64,000 bases of DNA from Sordaria brevicollis (lineage: Eukaryota > Ascomycota > Sordariomycetes > Sordariales > Sordariaceae). Numbering within the stretch: position 1 is the first letter of the stretch; each line of letters begins with the position of its first letter. Shown piece by piece: positions 42,586 to 54,385 of the stretch. Both the position numbers and the translations under genes were made by a program. The notes under the pieces are model-generated. The model did not search any database and was not told where the DNA came from. It was given only the letters and a program-made list of their open reading frames with translations. The stretch covers positions 1,911,489 through 1,975,488 of the forward strand of contig JAUTDP010000013.1 of assembly GCA_033439795.1 (NCBI GenBank). The letters are read 5' to 3'.

Positions 42586-44778
42586 TCAAGCATCAATATC
42601 AAGGGTCTCCTCGGCGGCCGTCTGTTGTTGGCCCGACCCGGCCGCGGGAGCGGCAGTCTTGGCAATTAGGTCACCGACCCAGCCCATGACCTCCCTATCA
42701 TCAGCCGATAGTCGGGCATACTCAAGTAGCAGTCTAAGAACATAAACTTGCATGTCCTCCTTGCGAAGAGCCTTGTCGGCCCATTCCTTACCAGCCATAG
42801 CGATGGCCTCGGCAACCTGATCGTGGCCCTTGACCTTGTCGCCATAGCCCACAAAGTACTCCATGATGCCGAACCAGTCGCTGTACCGGTTGTCCATGGG
42901 CACAAAGTGCTTCCAAGCAGTCAACCGGCTGTCATGCCACTCCCTCCAGACAGTGGCCTTGATGGGGAGAGATGTCGATCTCAGGAAGCCAAGGTATCTT
43001 CCCGAGAACGAGTTACCGTCAATGTCGGGAAGGTACTTGTAGTAAAACTGGTCCGCCATCTTCATTCCCGCCGTGACAGTGTAGTGAGGATCCGTGTAGT
43101 TGCAGCCGAGGCCCTTTTCAGGCTTGGGAGTGCAGAAGAGGTCAACGAAACTAACGTTAGACCATCCCTTGACCCAATCACCCAGCTTACCATCCTGCTG
43201 GGCCTTGAGACCATACTCGGATGGAGGCAAGTCGAAGTTCTCTGGGAGCTCGGTCCAGGAGACCGCACGCTCGAGCTTGGTGGCGTTGTTCATGGCCACA
43301 AAGCGATGACGCTGGAAGGCGCGCCAGTTGGTCTCGCGGTTCTTTCCTCCCGTAGCAACACCACGCCAGATGACACCATCCTTCTTCTCGGCCCAGGGCA
43401 CGTCAGCACCCGCATCACCCATGAAGCGCTCCTCTTCATTCCAGTACATGGGTGCTGGGAGAAGAATCTCATTGTTGACGGCCAGCTTGGAGCCGCCGAA
43501 CATGGGGAACAGTGTGTCGGTAGCAGAGACAGACAGAGGCTCAACGAAGATGCCATTAAGCCCTTGAAGATCAGGCTGATGGCAGACTAGGGTGCTCAAT
43601 GTGTAGTTCGACACATAACCCTTCTCGGTATGCGCAGCGGCAAAGTTGTTGCTGATAGTCGGACGGCGGTCAAAGTCGGTCATGAGGCTCGATGTACGGG
43701 CTAAGCTGTCAGGGGGGCAGCCACGGCGAGCGATGGCCCAATAGCTTGGGATACCTGTCATATGTTAGATGAATCATTCATTATTGTCACTGAGAGTTCT
43801 GGTGGACATACCGCTCTTGTTCTCCCAGGTCTTCTTGGGCGTAACTTCATTCGCATCGGGGTTAACATCGGCACCGGGCAACTTGGGGTACTTTTGGACC
43901 ACAGTCGCGGCATCCTTAATGGTCCTAGTCTTGTCCGCCGCCGTCATGAACTCGTTAATCTTTTCCCAGGGAACCACCATGCGGGGCTCGTCCATAGCAT
44001 TGAGAGCAATGTCGAGATCAGGAACCAAGTGCTCGATTGTCTTGATCAGATTCAGCCAGATCTTGGTCCAGAACCAGTCGCTCCCACTCGAAGCCTTGCC
44101 ATCACGGACGGAAATGCGCATCTCGAAGTCGTAAGCGTCATGACGGATACGGGCCGGCTTGAGTGCCCAGAAGGGTTCCAAATCGTGGTAGATCTGATCC
44201 CAGAAATCCTCGACAATGATGGCATCCTTTTCCTTGGCGAACTCGAACCACTTATCGAAGCCAGGTGGGGGATGGCGGCCACGGCGCTCACGGTAGGCGG
44301 CAGCAGCGTCAGCGAGAGTGTATGTTCGCTTTGCGAGTCTGTCATTGAACTCCTTCTCGGCAGCTTGGATGCGAGCATCGATGGGGTGATCACCGGTAGC
44401 AAACTCGGCGGGCTTCCACTTCAAAGAACTCTTGTCGGAAGATGTAGGCGGGGTGTTGGGAGCGGCGGGAGGAGTCGTGTCGGCAGGAGAGCCGTTGGCA
44501 GGGGTGTTATGAACGGGAGGCTCATTAGAAGCAGGCTTATCGGCAGGAGGCGGCGATGTCTTGACGGTGTCCTCAGGCTTTGTTTCAACAACGTGATCGG
44601 TATGCCCATTGCTTGGAGGTATCTCAACGGGCTTCTCTCCCATTTTCGTGCCTTGCGCAGGAGGAGCGACGTCCACGCTAGGCAGGATGGTGTCGCTATT
44701 GCTTAGGTAGAAGAGACATAGTATAATGGCGACGGCGGGTAAGATGTACCGCAACAGGAATGTTGGTCGTGGTATCAT
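42586..44778 (-). CDS. GT90 / CAP10-like glycosyltransferase (type II membrane protein)
   Basis: Two exons on the minus strand, 44,778-43,812 and 43,754-42,586, are joined across a 57-nt intron (GTATGT...CTAAC...CAG), giving 711 residues. The N-terminus is a signal anchor (FLLRYILPAVAIILCLFYLS) followed by a Pro/Thr-rich stem of about 80 residues, then the lumenal catalytic part. The C-terminal half has GT90 features: a WRGVATGGKNRETNWRAFQR donor-site-like block, HYTVTAGMKMADQFYYKYLP, then FLRSTSLPIKATVWREWHD and the Asp/Tyr-rich YSDWFGIMEYFVGY. CAP10/CXT1-type enzymes transfer xylose (or glucose) in the Golgi to wall or capsule glycans; the donor here is not certain. The length is normal for the family. 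Confidence 0.85.
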
Positions 44779-46504
44779 TATGGCGAAGAGGAGATGGAGA
44801 AGCGTATAGAAGCCCCCATCTACCTTACGGCGTGATTATGATGATCGGTCGAGACGTAATGTTCGGCGGGTTTGTCGAGCTCTTAGTTCGAGAAGGAAGA
44901 CATGGGATGACACAGGCTGGACGAGCGAGGTCGAGATGCCCAATGATTATTTTTGCTGCTTGCTTGGTTCTGTCGTACAGCAAGACAACGTGTATCGAGG
45001 CTGGCGTGACTCTCTCTCTCTCTCTCTTGGGTGTCCCGTGGCGGGGGAGAGACAGGAAATGTTGCGCCGGTAGGACAATGTTCAGGACAAATGTCGAGCG
45101 TGACTTCGTAGGCCAAGAAAATTAGCCCGTCCAATGCTAAGAATCGAATAACCTTAACGACCAGGTCCTCTCACGATGTGGGATTGCAGGTCCAGCCAGG
45201 TATGGGTCGAGGACGGGGAAAGGGAGTCTCTTTTTGACTGGATACGAGGCCCGCAATACTTGGAATTGGAGTCGGCGTGATCGGCAGGAGAATGGACGAG
45301 AAAAGAACGGATGGTTTTGTATAGTCACTAGGGTGAAAAAGAAAGGCTTAGAAAAAAAACAACGAAGATCAAGAGCAAGAAAAAGTTGCCCCCATACTAG
45401 AAACACAAGCAGATGGGACCTGAAGAAGGAAGGGTTCGAGAAGATGGGATGAAGCAACCGTGAGCGTTGCAGGTTCAGGGTTGCGCGCTGGTAACCGTTT
45501 CCCGCCCGCCGTCACAGGCCCGGCCCTGCGTGAAAGTCCAGGCAATTCCAAAGCCCATGCCATGCTGCAGCAAGTCAGGGGAAGTGGCAGTGGTGGAGTC
45601 AATAATTCGTGGAGATTAACTGGAGGCGATTTGGCCAGTTTGTGTGTTTTAGCCAATCAGGAGAGAGAACTGTCCCAAAAGGTGGCACCCAAAGCTGCCT
45701 CGGTGCTAGCGGTGCGCACGTAGCTGCCGTCCTGGATGCGTACTTTCCAGCACAGGGGCACTTTCAGGGCCACAGCGGCCGCCAAGTGGAAGCAGCGCCA
45801 GAGGGCAGGAACAGAGGACGGGATGCTCACCCGACAATTCGGGCAACGATCGATGACGGCGCAAATTGCAATCTCCCTCAGATTCGAAACTCGTCATCAC
45901 ATGAAAGTTAACTTTTCTGAAGAAAGTTCAGTCAATGTGGCTGAGTCGTGTATGGGAGGCACAAGACTTTCTGTCAGCTGCCATGTTTGTTCGAGTTGAA
46001 CTGTCATCTCGGGCTACTGCATGGCATGGGCACTTCACTTCACAATGTATAACACTAGCGTGGCATTACCATCGCCGCCATCGCGAACCACGCCGGCTTC
46101 GTCTGTTGACTGTGAAAGCATTTAAAGTGGAAACCATGTTCACGCTATCGAGGCCGAGCCTCAAACTAGCAAGAGTCCCAAATTTGAGGTTCGCGTGTTT
46201 ACAAGCCTGTTCCATGCGTCGAGCCTCAAGTTCCTATGAAGTGTGAACCATGTTCCAGGCATTTATGGGGCTGCGTATGTTTGCTGTCTGTTGCACACTT
46301 GCAGGCTAATGCTGTACGGTTCAATGGCAGCAAAGTGGAAGCCAGTGCAAAAGAAGCATGCATACACATGAGATAGACAAGCGATATTGCATTAGAGGGT
46401 CAGGTTTAGAATAGGATGTGAAGGTGAAGCTTTTTGCGTATATAAGCACTAGGTCCGAGGCTGCTTCCAACAATCTACTACGACAGCTGATCAACAGTTG
46501 TAAA
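44779..46504. other. Intergenic region between GT90 gene and tRNA-Asp
   Basis: This 1.7-kb region should hold the GT90 promoter. It contains a pure (CT)n run at 45,009-45,027 and an A-rich stretch near 45,330-45,370. Many short frames are present but none is convincing. Confidence 0.45.
45009..45027 (+). repeat. (CT)n microsatellite
   Basis: An uninterrupted CT dinucleotide run upstream of the GT90 gene. Confidence 0.9.
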
Positions 46505-46597
46505 TCTTCCGTAGTATAGTGGTCAGTATGTGAGCTTGTCAAGCTTGAACATCAGTTCGATTCGCTCGAGACCCGGGTTCAATTCCCGGCGGGAGAG
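46505..46597 (+). tRNA. tRNA-Asp (GTC) with a 21-nt intron
   Basis: The acceptor stem TCTTCCG (46,505-46,511) pairs with CGGGAGA (46,590-46,596), with discriminator G. The A-box reads TAGTATAGTGG and the B-box GGGTTCAATTCCC. The anticodon arm is GAGC TTGTCAC GCTC, with GTC at 46,538-46,540. The loop is interrupted after position 37 by an intron at 46,542-46,562. A T-run suited to RNA polymerase III termination follows at 46,601-46,618. G at the discriminator and the GTC anticodon both fit aspartate. Confidence 0.95.
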
Positions 46598-47123
46598 ACC
46601 TTTCTTTTGCTCTTTTTTGCATCTCCCTCCCACCGCATCCCCTTTCGTATTTACCATTCTCTTTTCTTCTTTTCTCTTCTGGGATTCATTTAAAGAATTT
46701 GATTTATCCCGTAAACGTTTATTTGATAGAGCACGTTGTGTGCGCCACAACGCACTTCGTTCAGCATCATTCAGGTTGTTCATTCCCCCATCGATAATAA
46801 CATGTGCTGAGACGTAGCTTTGGCAATATTTTTTGATGTTTCGCGGCAAGTTATTAGCCCTCATGGTTTATCGAAATTGTCCTACATCGCGGAGCAAGTC
46901 TCACTCACACCTCTGGTCATAATCATTTCCCTCATATCCGTTCATACATGAAAACCTCGTACATCACCCATATCCATCTCAGAAACCTAAAGCCCGGAAA
47001 GCCGCCTTGTACGCAAGCAGCCATGATCCATCATCATCATCAGCCATGATTCGTCCGCCCTTAAAACCTGTAATACAAGACCCCTTTCCTTCCCCCCTCT
47101 TCCCTCCTATCCCCGTAGCTTCA
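46598..47123. other. Intergenic region after tRNA-Asp
   Basis: About 0.5 kb. It contains the Pol III terminator T-runs and the 3' end of the MARVEL-like gene. A CATCATCATCATCA run lies at 47,028-47,047. No gene seen. Confidence 0.45.
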
Positions 47124-47771
47124 CTACCGCCTATCCTCAGCAAAAACCTGCCAAGCAATCACCATAATCCACACCAAGAAAACCGTCCCGACCAACCCAA
47201 ACGAGAACGCCGCATGCCACTGCTGGCAAATACTTCTCTGCTCCAACCACGCCAACGTCTCCAGATTCTGACCTTTGGGTTTCGGTTCGGCACCAAAAAC
47301 AAACAGGTTGCAGTTCGAGTTGACGCTCCCGTTCGGACCCCAGAGTTGCACGCTGATGACGATAAGTCCCACCAGCCAGAGGACGAACAATATAAAACCG
47401 CCGATCATGACGATTGAGGGGAGCAGGCGACGTTGGAAAATTAGGGCGAGTAGGATGGTGATGAAGAGGATTGTGAGGGCGGAGACGGTGATGAAGTAGG
47501 GGAAGTACCTGGCATCTGTTAGTTAGTTTTGTCATTGAATATGGGGGGACGGGGGAAAGGGACAGTACCATGGCACGGGAAGTAAAAGGGTGTTTTGGAT
47601 GTCGATAAAGGTTGCGAACACGCCGATGATGGTGCATGCTGCTATGAGCATGATGAGCATCCAGACGTTTAACTGGATGGCGGGCCAGTGGTATCTGTGG
47701 ACTCTCTCGACCCCGACGGGCCCGCGGGAGCGGTCATAAACGAGGGAGTCGCTTGTTATTGTTGATGCCAT
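47124..47771 (-). CDS. Four-pass MARVEL-like membrane protein
   Basis: Two exons on the minus strand, 47,771-47,569 and 47,508-47,124, are separated by a 60-nt intron (GTACTG...CTAAC...CAG). The product has 195 residues. A short cytosolic N-terminus is followed by four hydrophobic segments: WMLIMLIAACTIIGVFATF, FITVSALTILFITILLALIF, VMIGGFILFVLWLVGLIVIS, and AAFSFGLVGTVFLVWIMVIA near the C-terminus. A Cys-containing lumenal loop (NSNCNLF..., RSICQQWHA) lies before the last one. This is the layout of fungal MARVEL-domain proteins, which sit in the plasma membrane or endosomal system. No partner is evident from the neighbours. Confidence 0.8.
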
Positions 47772-49845
47772 GATGGGCGGTTTTGTTGAATTTGGAAGTC
47801 CTCAGATGAAGTGCGAAGCCGGATATCGACAAATGGATAACGTTGACGGGTGACTCGGTCAAAACTTGCGCATCAGAGTGAGTTGCCGATGAACTGCTAA
47901 ATTCGATACCGCCCTCCCTCGAAGCCCTCGCTCCCTTGCTGATACCGACGACCTTGATGTTAAGTTCCTGACTAAACTCAGCTCTTGCCCTCCCTGATCC
48001 CTAGTCCCTTTCAAAATCTCTTCAATCCAATGTCGACCACCCAGCCGTCGCGATGTCTGCTAATTGAGGATGATCCGGCAGACGGACTTTCAGACTGAGT
48101 TCTCAATGAACACCTGGGCTTTCCAATATGAAAAAACAATCAGTCTCCAGTCTACTCCTCGCTGATACGCCAGGCTGAGTTGGGTATACCAGCGTTTCGT
48201 TGTCCGAAAATCGTGAGGTGAAATTGAAGCTGTTGATAGCTTGGATTTGTTGGCGCTTAAACTTGGCTTGGCAATCGAGTAATGTACCTGCAGGCGACCG
48301 AGATCTGGATCGCAAGGGTTGTCGTAACTTCGTGAACCTCGTCAAGCGTTGTTGGAATAACCGCAAAGGATTGGAGTTTGGAGAGACGAGAAAACAAAGC
48401 GATGTTCAAGCGAAGTCGCTGCCGATGAGAGTGATGATGCCGTGATGTTGTCCTGGGCCCTTGCATTCAGCCTGTCGTGGTACCACTGTGGGGTTGGTAA
48501 GAGAATGCCCGAAACTTGCTACGGCCGTTTTGCGCGTGGCTGGGAACGAAGTGAAGTCAACGACAAATCGTGTGGGCTGGGAGGAAAACCATGAGATATA
48601 ACGCTCCAATATTATACCTATACCTTCAAGGAGGTATCGTTTGTACTTTATACTACATCTCATCAATTCGTCTCTCCACTCAAAGAGATCAATGAGTTGT
48701 CCTCTCAGTTGGCAGTTCTCCATTTTTTGCTTTTGACACTAGTCAAAGGCCACACCGTGGACGATTGAACCTCGCAGAGATCCATCAAGAATCACCCACA
48801 AAAGGACGCGATTGATAACTTCAATGAGGGCCATCAACATTGATTCTTCCCAGTCGTCCGTTCCATCCAATCTTAACCAGATGTTTTTGTACTTGTGGAA
48901 GATGAAGTCGATGTCTTCGGAACAGCGGCAGTGGACATTGACAACGGACAGGAATGAATGTCGATCTTGGCGCTTTAAAAAAGAGGCTTGGCTTTGGTTT
49001 TGGTTGGCTCTCGTGGAATTGTGCCTCTAACGGGGCAGTGGACAGCGTTATCGATAACGAGGAGTGACCACATAAACCTCCAAGTTCTCACCTCAAGTAT
49101 GGATGAGTTGACATGCTATTGCATCCATGGCGCAAATAACCTCAATGGGTGTTTGGGGCTGTTCTTGAATCTTTCCTTGAGCTCATAAAATGTCGTGATG
49201 TTGTGTTGGTGTTTTCATGTTTGGTGCAAGGACAAGCCACTCCAGTGACGCTGCAGTGCTGTAGCTACTACGTCTGTGCCTGCCCCTGGCGCTTCGGACG
49301 GAACAGTCCGAAATGTGCATCGATTCCATCGATGTCATCTGCAGGTAACTTAAAAGTCAATGCAACCGGCACTGGGACGAGAAAATCGCAGAAGACATGG
49401 CAATGGGAGGCTTTTCAAGACAGACAACGACAAAGACAAGAGAAGAGCAAAGATCGGAAGCGCAAAGCATAGTTCCATTGCGCCTCAAGGTTGGTTGTTG
49501 TCTGATCTCCAAAAAGACCAGACCCCATAGCGAGATATGCCGTCTAAGTGCAAGCTAGCTAAAGCTCTCGAGGAAAAGAAGAGAAAAAACAAGAAAGCAA
49601 AAAAACAAAAGACAAACGTATTCCCTCCCAATGGTATCCTAAAACACCTGACGTCCCATCCCATATCTATAGGAGACATCATTATGCTGCCGTTATTTGT
49701 CCTGTTATGTCGTGTATGTAAAAGAAAGATGCCGCGTTTGCTGCGGCTTGACGATAATGGCTGGCGTCTTTTGTTGATCCCGCCATCATTGCGCCCCACA
49801 TCATTTGTTGTTATCGCTGCTACTCATCTGGTAGACAGATGCCAC
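47772..49845. other. Long intergenic region, no supported gene
   Basis: 2.1 kb of normal-composition DNA between the MARVEL-like gene's start and arginase's end. A minus-strand frame at 48,406-48,723 (MENCQLRGQLIDLFEWRDEL...) has protein-like codon content, but no family resemblance, splice context or conserved motif, so I leave it uncalled. Nothing else stands out. Confidence 0.4.
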
Positions 49846-51093
49846 TCATAGAAGGCTTTCACCGAGAGCGCACCTGACCAAAGAGCAACCGGCGCGGACC
49901 GTCTCGTGGGCACCAGTGTCGTTGGGAGGCGCCAGGGTAGGGTTGACCTCGACAAGATCAACAGCGACAAGGCTTCCCGTCTCGTGCACGCACTCGCAGA
50001 TGAAGTCGCCCTCGCGGAGAGTGAGACCGCCGCGGACGGGGGTGCCGGTGGAGGGAGCCCACATGGGATCGAGCGCGTCGACGTCGAACGAAAGGTGAAT
50101 CGGGGTGTCGTTGCCGATGTGGCCGAGGGCCATCTCCATGACGCGACCGATGCCGTGCCTGAAGTGGAAGTGCGATGGTTAGTATGGCGTACGGCGCAAC
50201 AACAGGCAAGTTGGCGCATCGTGGACAAACTTACTTGTCGATATCGTGCATGCTAAAGGCCTTGATGCCGTTCTCCCTGAGGATGCGCTTCTCACCGGGA
50301 TCAACATCGCGAAGGCCAATGTAGACGAGCTTCTTGACACTAAGCAGGTTGTCGGGCTTCAACCAACCAAAGAACTCTTCCTTCTCCTCGGTCGCCAGGC
50401 CAGTGACAAAGCTGACGGGCATGCCGTGAATGTTACCGCTACCGCTGGTCTCGGGGGTGTTGATATCGGCGTGGGCATCGACCCAAATGACAGCAATCTC
50501 ACGTCCGAGGCGCTCACGGATGGCCTTGGCAGAGCCGGCAATGGTGCCAATGGCAATAGAGTGATCACCACCGAGAGTGAGGACGAGGCGACCCTCCTTG
50601 GCGTGCGAGTACACCTGCTCGGCAATGCGCTTGGTCACGTTGGAAACGGCGCGCGGGTTCTTCATGTTGCGGTAGGGCGGGTCCTCCTTGGGGACAAGGT
50701 CCGTGTAGAGGTGCACTTCGTCATCGCCGTGCAGCTTGTAGCCGAGCTCTTCACGGAGCTGGGTGAGGAGGCCGGACTCGATAAGGGCGGAGGGGGCGGC
50801 ATCGACACCAGGCTTGCACTGCAAGTGTTTTGCTCATGTCAGCACAAGTGGAAAGGATGCCAAAGTCGATAGCTGCCAAAACAACACAAACATACCTGGC
50901 CGCCAGAGAAGCCTACGGCAACAATGCCGAGATCCTCGGGGTGGGAAAGAAACTTGGACTCGATGGGAGAAGACATGCCGAAAGTCTTGTTGGAACCTGT
51001 GGGAGAGGGTAGTCCGTTGGCGACTGGCGCCCTTGCGGACGAGGGGGCAGCTATATAAGCCGCCGGGGCTTGGTTATCGAGGGAGGGAGACAT
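49846..51093 (-). CDS. aga: Arginase (L-arginine amidinohydrolase)
   Basis: Three exons on the minus strand, 51,093-50,896, 50,818-50,235 and 50,158-49,846, have introns of 77 and 76 nt (GTATGT...CAG, GTAAGT...CAG). They give 364 residues. The Mn-binding motifs of the ureohydrolase family are complete: LGGDHSIAIG, WVDAHADINTPETSGSGNIHG and LSFDVDALDP, plus the VDLVEVNP motif. The enzyme hydrolyses arginine to ornithine and urea in the cytosol, for use of arginine as a nitrogen source. The first about 39 residues (MSPSLDN...TGSNKTFG) are a non-conserved extension, and a second Met then begins the conserved core (MSSPIESKF). Neurospora arginase is known to exist as two N-terminal forms, which fits two starts here. 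The product runs to the usual C-terminus. Confidence 0.95.
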
Positions 51094-52105
51094 CGGCGAC
51101 GAATGGAATGGTGCCGAGGTAGGGTAGCAGTGGGGGTAGAAGAGGGCTAATCGGTGGAAGCTAGTGATGCAACCAAAGAGATCTCACGAGGTAAGTCCGG
51201 TTGAGCTTGATGAAGAAAGACTAGCGTGAGGAAGACGGGAAGAAGACAAGTTGCTGAAGAGAGAGAGAATAAGGAGAAAGAGAAAGCAGAGGGAAAAGAG
51301 AGAAAAGAGGAACAAAGCGAAGAAATATTGATTGGCTTTTTCTCCAACTCGGAGAATGACATCTCTTCCCTGTCTCTATCTACCTCATACTCTTCTACCT
51401 CTTCGACTCCATCATCCCAACAAGGAAGGTTCAAGATGCCTGGCTCCCGCCGCTCATGCCCCGGTGCTGGTCTACGGTGTGAACGGATCCGGATCACGGA
51501 CCACGGAACACTTTGTCCTGCCATGTTTGCGCATCTCGCCCGAAGAGTGATGGAGTCCCCAAGAATTCCAAGACTCTCTATGGAATGGGAAAAGGACGGC
51601 TATCGACGGTACCTGGCGTCCAACATGACCCTGGCTCAAGTATCGCCGAGCCGAACGGAGAGCAGATCTGGCGATGAAAGAAAACGAGGGTAGCATTCGG
51701 TATTACGTACGGATGGACTGGGCTATGTGTCAAGGCCGCCAATAAGAAGGGAGGACCTTGATGGCCCCCCCCTTGCCGCTGGAATTGGGTTTGTTGGACG
51801 GCCGACGAGGGTTTGGATGATCGGAGAGGAGGTGTGGAGGGGCAGAAGAGGACACACTGTTTGACATCAGAGAGATTCCAGGCGAACTTGTCAGCTTTGT
51901 GGCAGCAGATTGCAAGTGGTCAGCCCGGCCACGGTGCAAGCACAAAGGTGGTTGGAGACTCGACTCGGAGTCCGTCTTTTGGAGTTTGGAGCTAGGTTGG
52001 AGGGGTCCGTCCAGTAACAACTGCGGATCCATCGTCTCATGGCTTCCACAGGCTTGGAGTCGGTTACGGGCGCAAGCGACCCCCCTCCCCATTTTTTTTT
52101 TCTAA
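51094..52105. other. Upstream region of arginase up to the second RIP block
   Basis: About 1 kb that should hold the arginase promoter. A purine-rich stretch (51,225-51,320; AGAGAAAAGAGG) is notable. Open frames here are compositional artefacts. A poly-T run at 52,092-52,101 marks the transition to AT-rich DNA. Confidence 0.45.
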
Positions 52106-53090
52106 TATAACCCTAACCTGAAATTCTGGGTTATAGCGTTACGTAGTATAGGTATATTGGAGCAATATTAGAGCAATTCGCATTATTACATATTATTATT
52201 AATAACTATTGCGATTAGAAAAGTATATAACTTCGGCGGTCCTAAATACTATAGCCGTTACTACCAAGCGTAAAGGCAATGCGATATTGAAGGGTATTAA
52301 TATATTGTCTAATACAAATGTAATACGATTTTAAAGGATGTCAATATATTATATAATATAAATACAATACGATTTTGAAGTATATTATGTAATATAAATA
52401 TAATATAATTTTAAAGGGTATTTAATATATTATTAATATTTAAGAAACCGCTTAATTATATAATATTGCGAAATTAATTAATAATAATTAATATTAATTC
52501 TACGTAAAGGAGTAGTTAGCTAGGAATAATAATCTTTAATAACGAAAGAATAAAAATACTATTAATTTAAAGTACACTTTTAAAGGACGAGGAGTAATAG
52601 TATAAATAGTATAGTAATAATATATAAAAATAATAAAATAGGGAGAAATATAGAAATTAAATTATTAAATTATTTAATAATTATAATTATAATTATATGA
52701 ACGGGCTTTATATATAGGTTAATTATAATATAAAATTAATAAATATAATATTTACCTTTTTTAAATTAGATGCGATTATATCCAGGTTTTTATAATTCGG
52801 ATTATAATTTGCGATTATAATATAATAATAATTTGTTACTAATTTATTTTTAATATAATAATAATATTTTACGAATATATTATTAATATATTATAGCGAG
52901 GGTATAAATATAATAGTAATACGAAATTAAATATAAATTATTATAAAATCCGGGTTAGTATAAAAAACCTTCTACCTAAAATTTAATTCATATTTTAATC
53001 TTTATTTACTATTCGTTATTATTTTTCTCCCTTCTATCTTTTATAATTATTATCGGAAGTACTATTTATCCTTATTCTTTTTATCCCCTT
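52106..53090. other. Start of the second RIP-mutated block
   Basis: Composition switches abruptly to AT-rich with CpG retained. The edge has an inverted repeat, TAACCCTAACC...GGGTTA (52,109-52,134). No readable ORF. Confidence 0.5.
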
Positions 53091-53094
53091 CTTA

Positions 53095-54330
53095 TATTTT
53101 TAATTTTATATTAATATATTTTTTAAAAGATAATGAAATTACTATCCCGCCCGGTTTATTTGTTAAAAATTAAAATACCTATTAGGGTATAAATTAATTA
53201 GGTCTTTATAGAGAAAATAATAAATTTACTTTCGAATTTATCCAAAAAGTCGATAAGGATATTAAATAAATAAAGGATTTTTACGAAAAAACTTTATAAT
53301 CCTTTAATAGCCTTTCGTTCGAAAGCGGCCTTTTAATATTTAAGAAATTCCTTTTTAACGAATATATTTAATTTATTCCGGTAGAATTCTTCGAATAGAA
53401 TATAATAATTTTCTCTTTACTTAGCCCCGGTAATTAGTAATATATTTTCAAAATAAATAAAATTATACTTTATTATAATTTTCCTACGTATTTAAAGGAT
53501 ATAACGTTAAATAATATAAGAATAGCCCACGTTATTAATATTTATAGATTTATATTTAACGATATTAAATTATTATATTAAATAATATATTTTATTATCC
53601 TTTTACTTTTTAATTTCTATATAGTTATTAATAAGTTTTTAATAGGTTTAATAGTTATAAACTTCGGGAAAATCTAAAAAGTAATATAGAACGGTATATA
53701 TATTAATATTTAATATAATACTATTTTAATAAATTTATAAAACCTATTCCGGCGTAAAGGTTTATTCTTATATCGATCTTCGTATTTAATTTACCGTTTT
53801 ACGCGGCGATTTAACTTATAATATTCTCGCCCTCTAAAAATCTATTAAATATAAATATATAGAACGGTATATTACGAATAATAATCCTAAATAGTAATTA
53901 ATTAAATAATTTAAATTATCCTTTAAAATTTATAAAAACGTAAAATTAAAATAGCCGAAATACTCCCCGAAGATTATTACCGGGGATAAATTTTATTAGT
54001 TAATTTCGTTCGTTATTTAGGTAAATCCCCCCTTCCTTAATATAATTTCTTATTATTCTTAAATTATATATTAATATAATCCTTTTATAAAAAGGAGAAG
54101 GAATAGCCCGGTATACCGAATATATTATTCAGTATTCTAATTATTCTAATAGGAGGAAGGACGCTTTTTAAGGCAAAATTCGATATTTTTACCGTCCTAA
54201 TAAAGAATTAATTTAATAATTATATTAATATTTTATTTAATTTATTTTAAATATATATTACAATTCTAATAAGCTAATCGTTAAAAGTTTTAATTTTATC
54301 GCTATAAATAATAATTATTATTGAGATGGG
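53095..54330 (+). pseudogene. Decayed unknown ORF (about 400 residues)
   Basis: One plus-strand phase has RIP-type stops only: GLYRENNKFTFEFI with downstream KVDKDIK (53.2 kb), FNSLSFESGLLIFKKFLFNE (53.3 kb), PVEFFE, NFPTYLKDITLNNIRIAHVI (53.5 kb) and INFGKIQKVIQNG-type stretches, some separated by RIP stops. It could be a coat- or Gag-like protein of a further element. It ends at a RIP-spared island at 54,331. Unrecognised. Confidence 0.35.
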
Positions 54331-54385
54331 GCGGATAAACAGGTACAAGGGTACACGGTTAGACAGCAGATTTTTTCCGAATTTT
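54331..54385. other. RIP-spared island, possible LTR start
   Basis: TGAGATGGGGCGGATAAACAGG is an isolated normal-composition stretch in the AT-rich block. It starts with TG and could be the first bases of a 5' LTR for the gypsy element to the right, but no second copy is found in the window. Confidence 0.3.

Noticed and set aside
45234..46300. Several open frames upstream of tRNA-Asp
   Set aside because: No coherent product or splice pattern; normal for GC-balanced intergenic DNA.
48406..48723. Minus-strand 105-codon frame
   Set aside because: Plausible codons, but no family, motif, signal or splice support.
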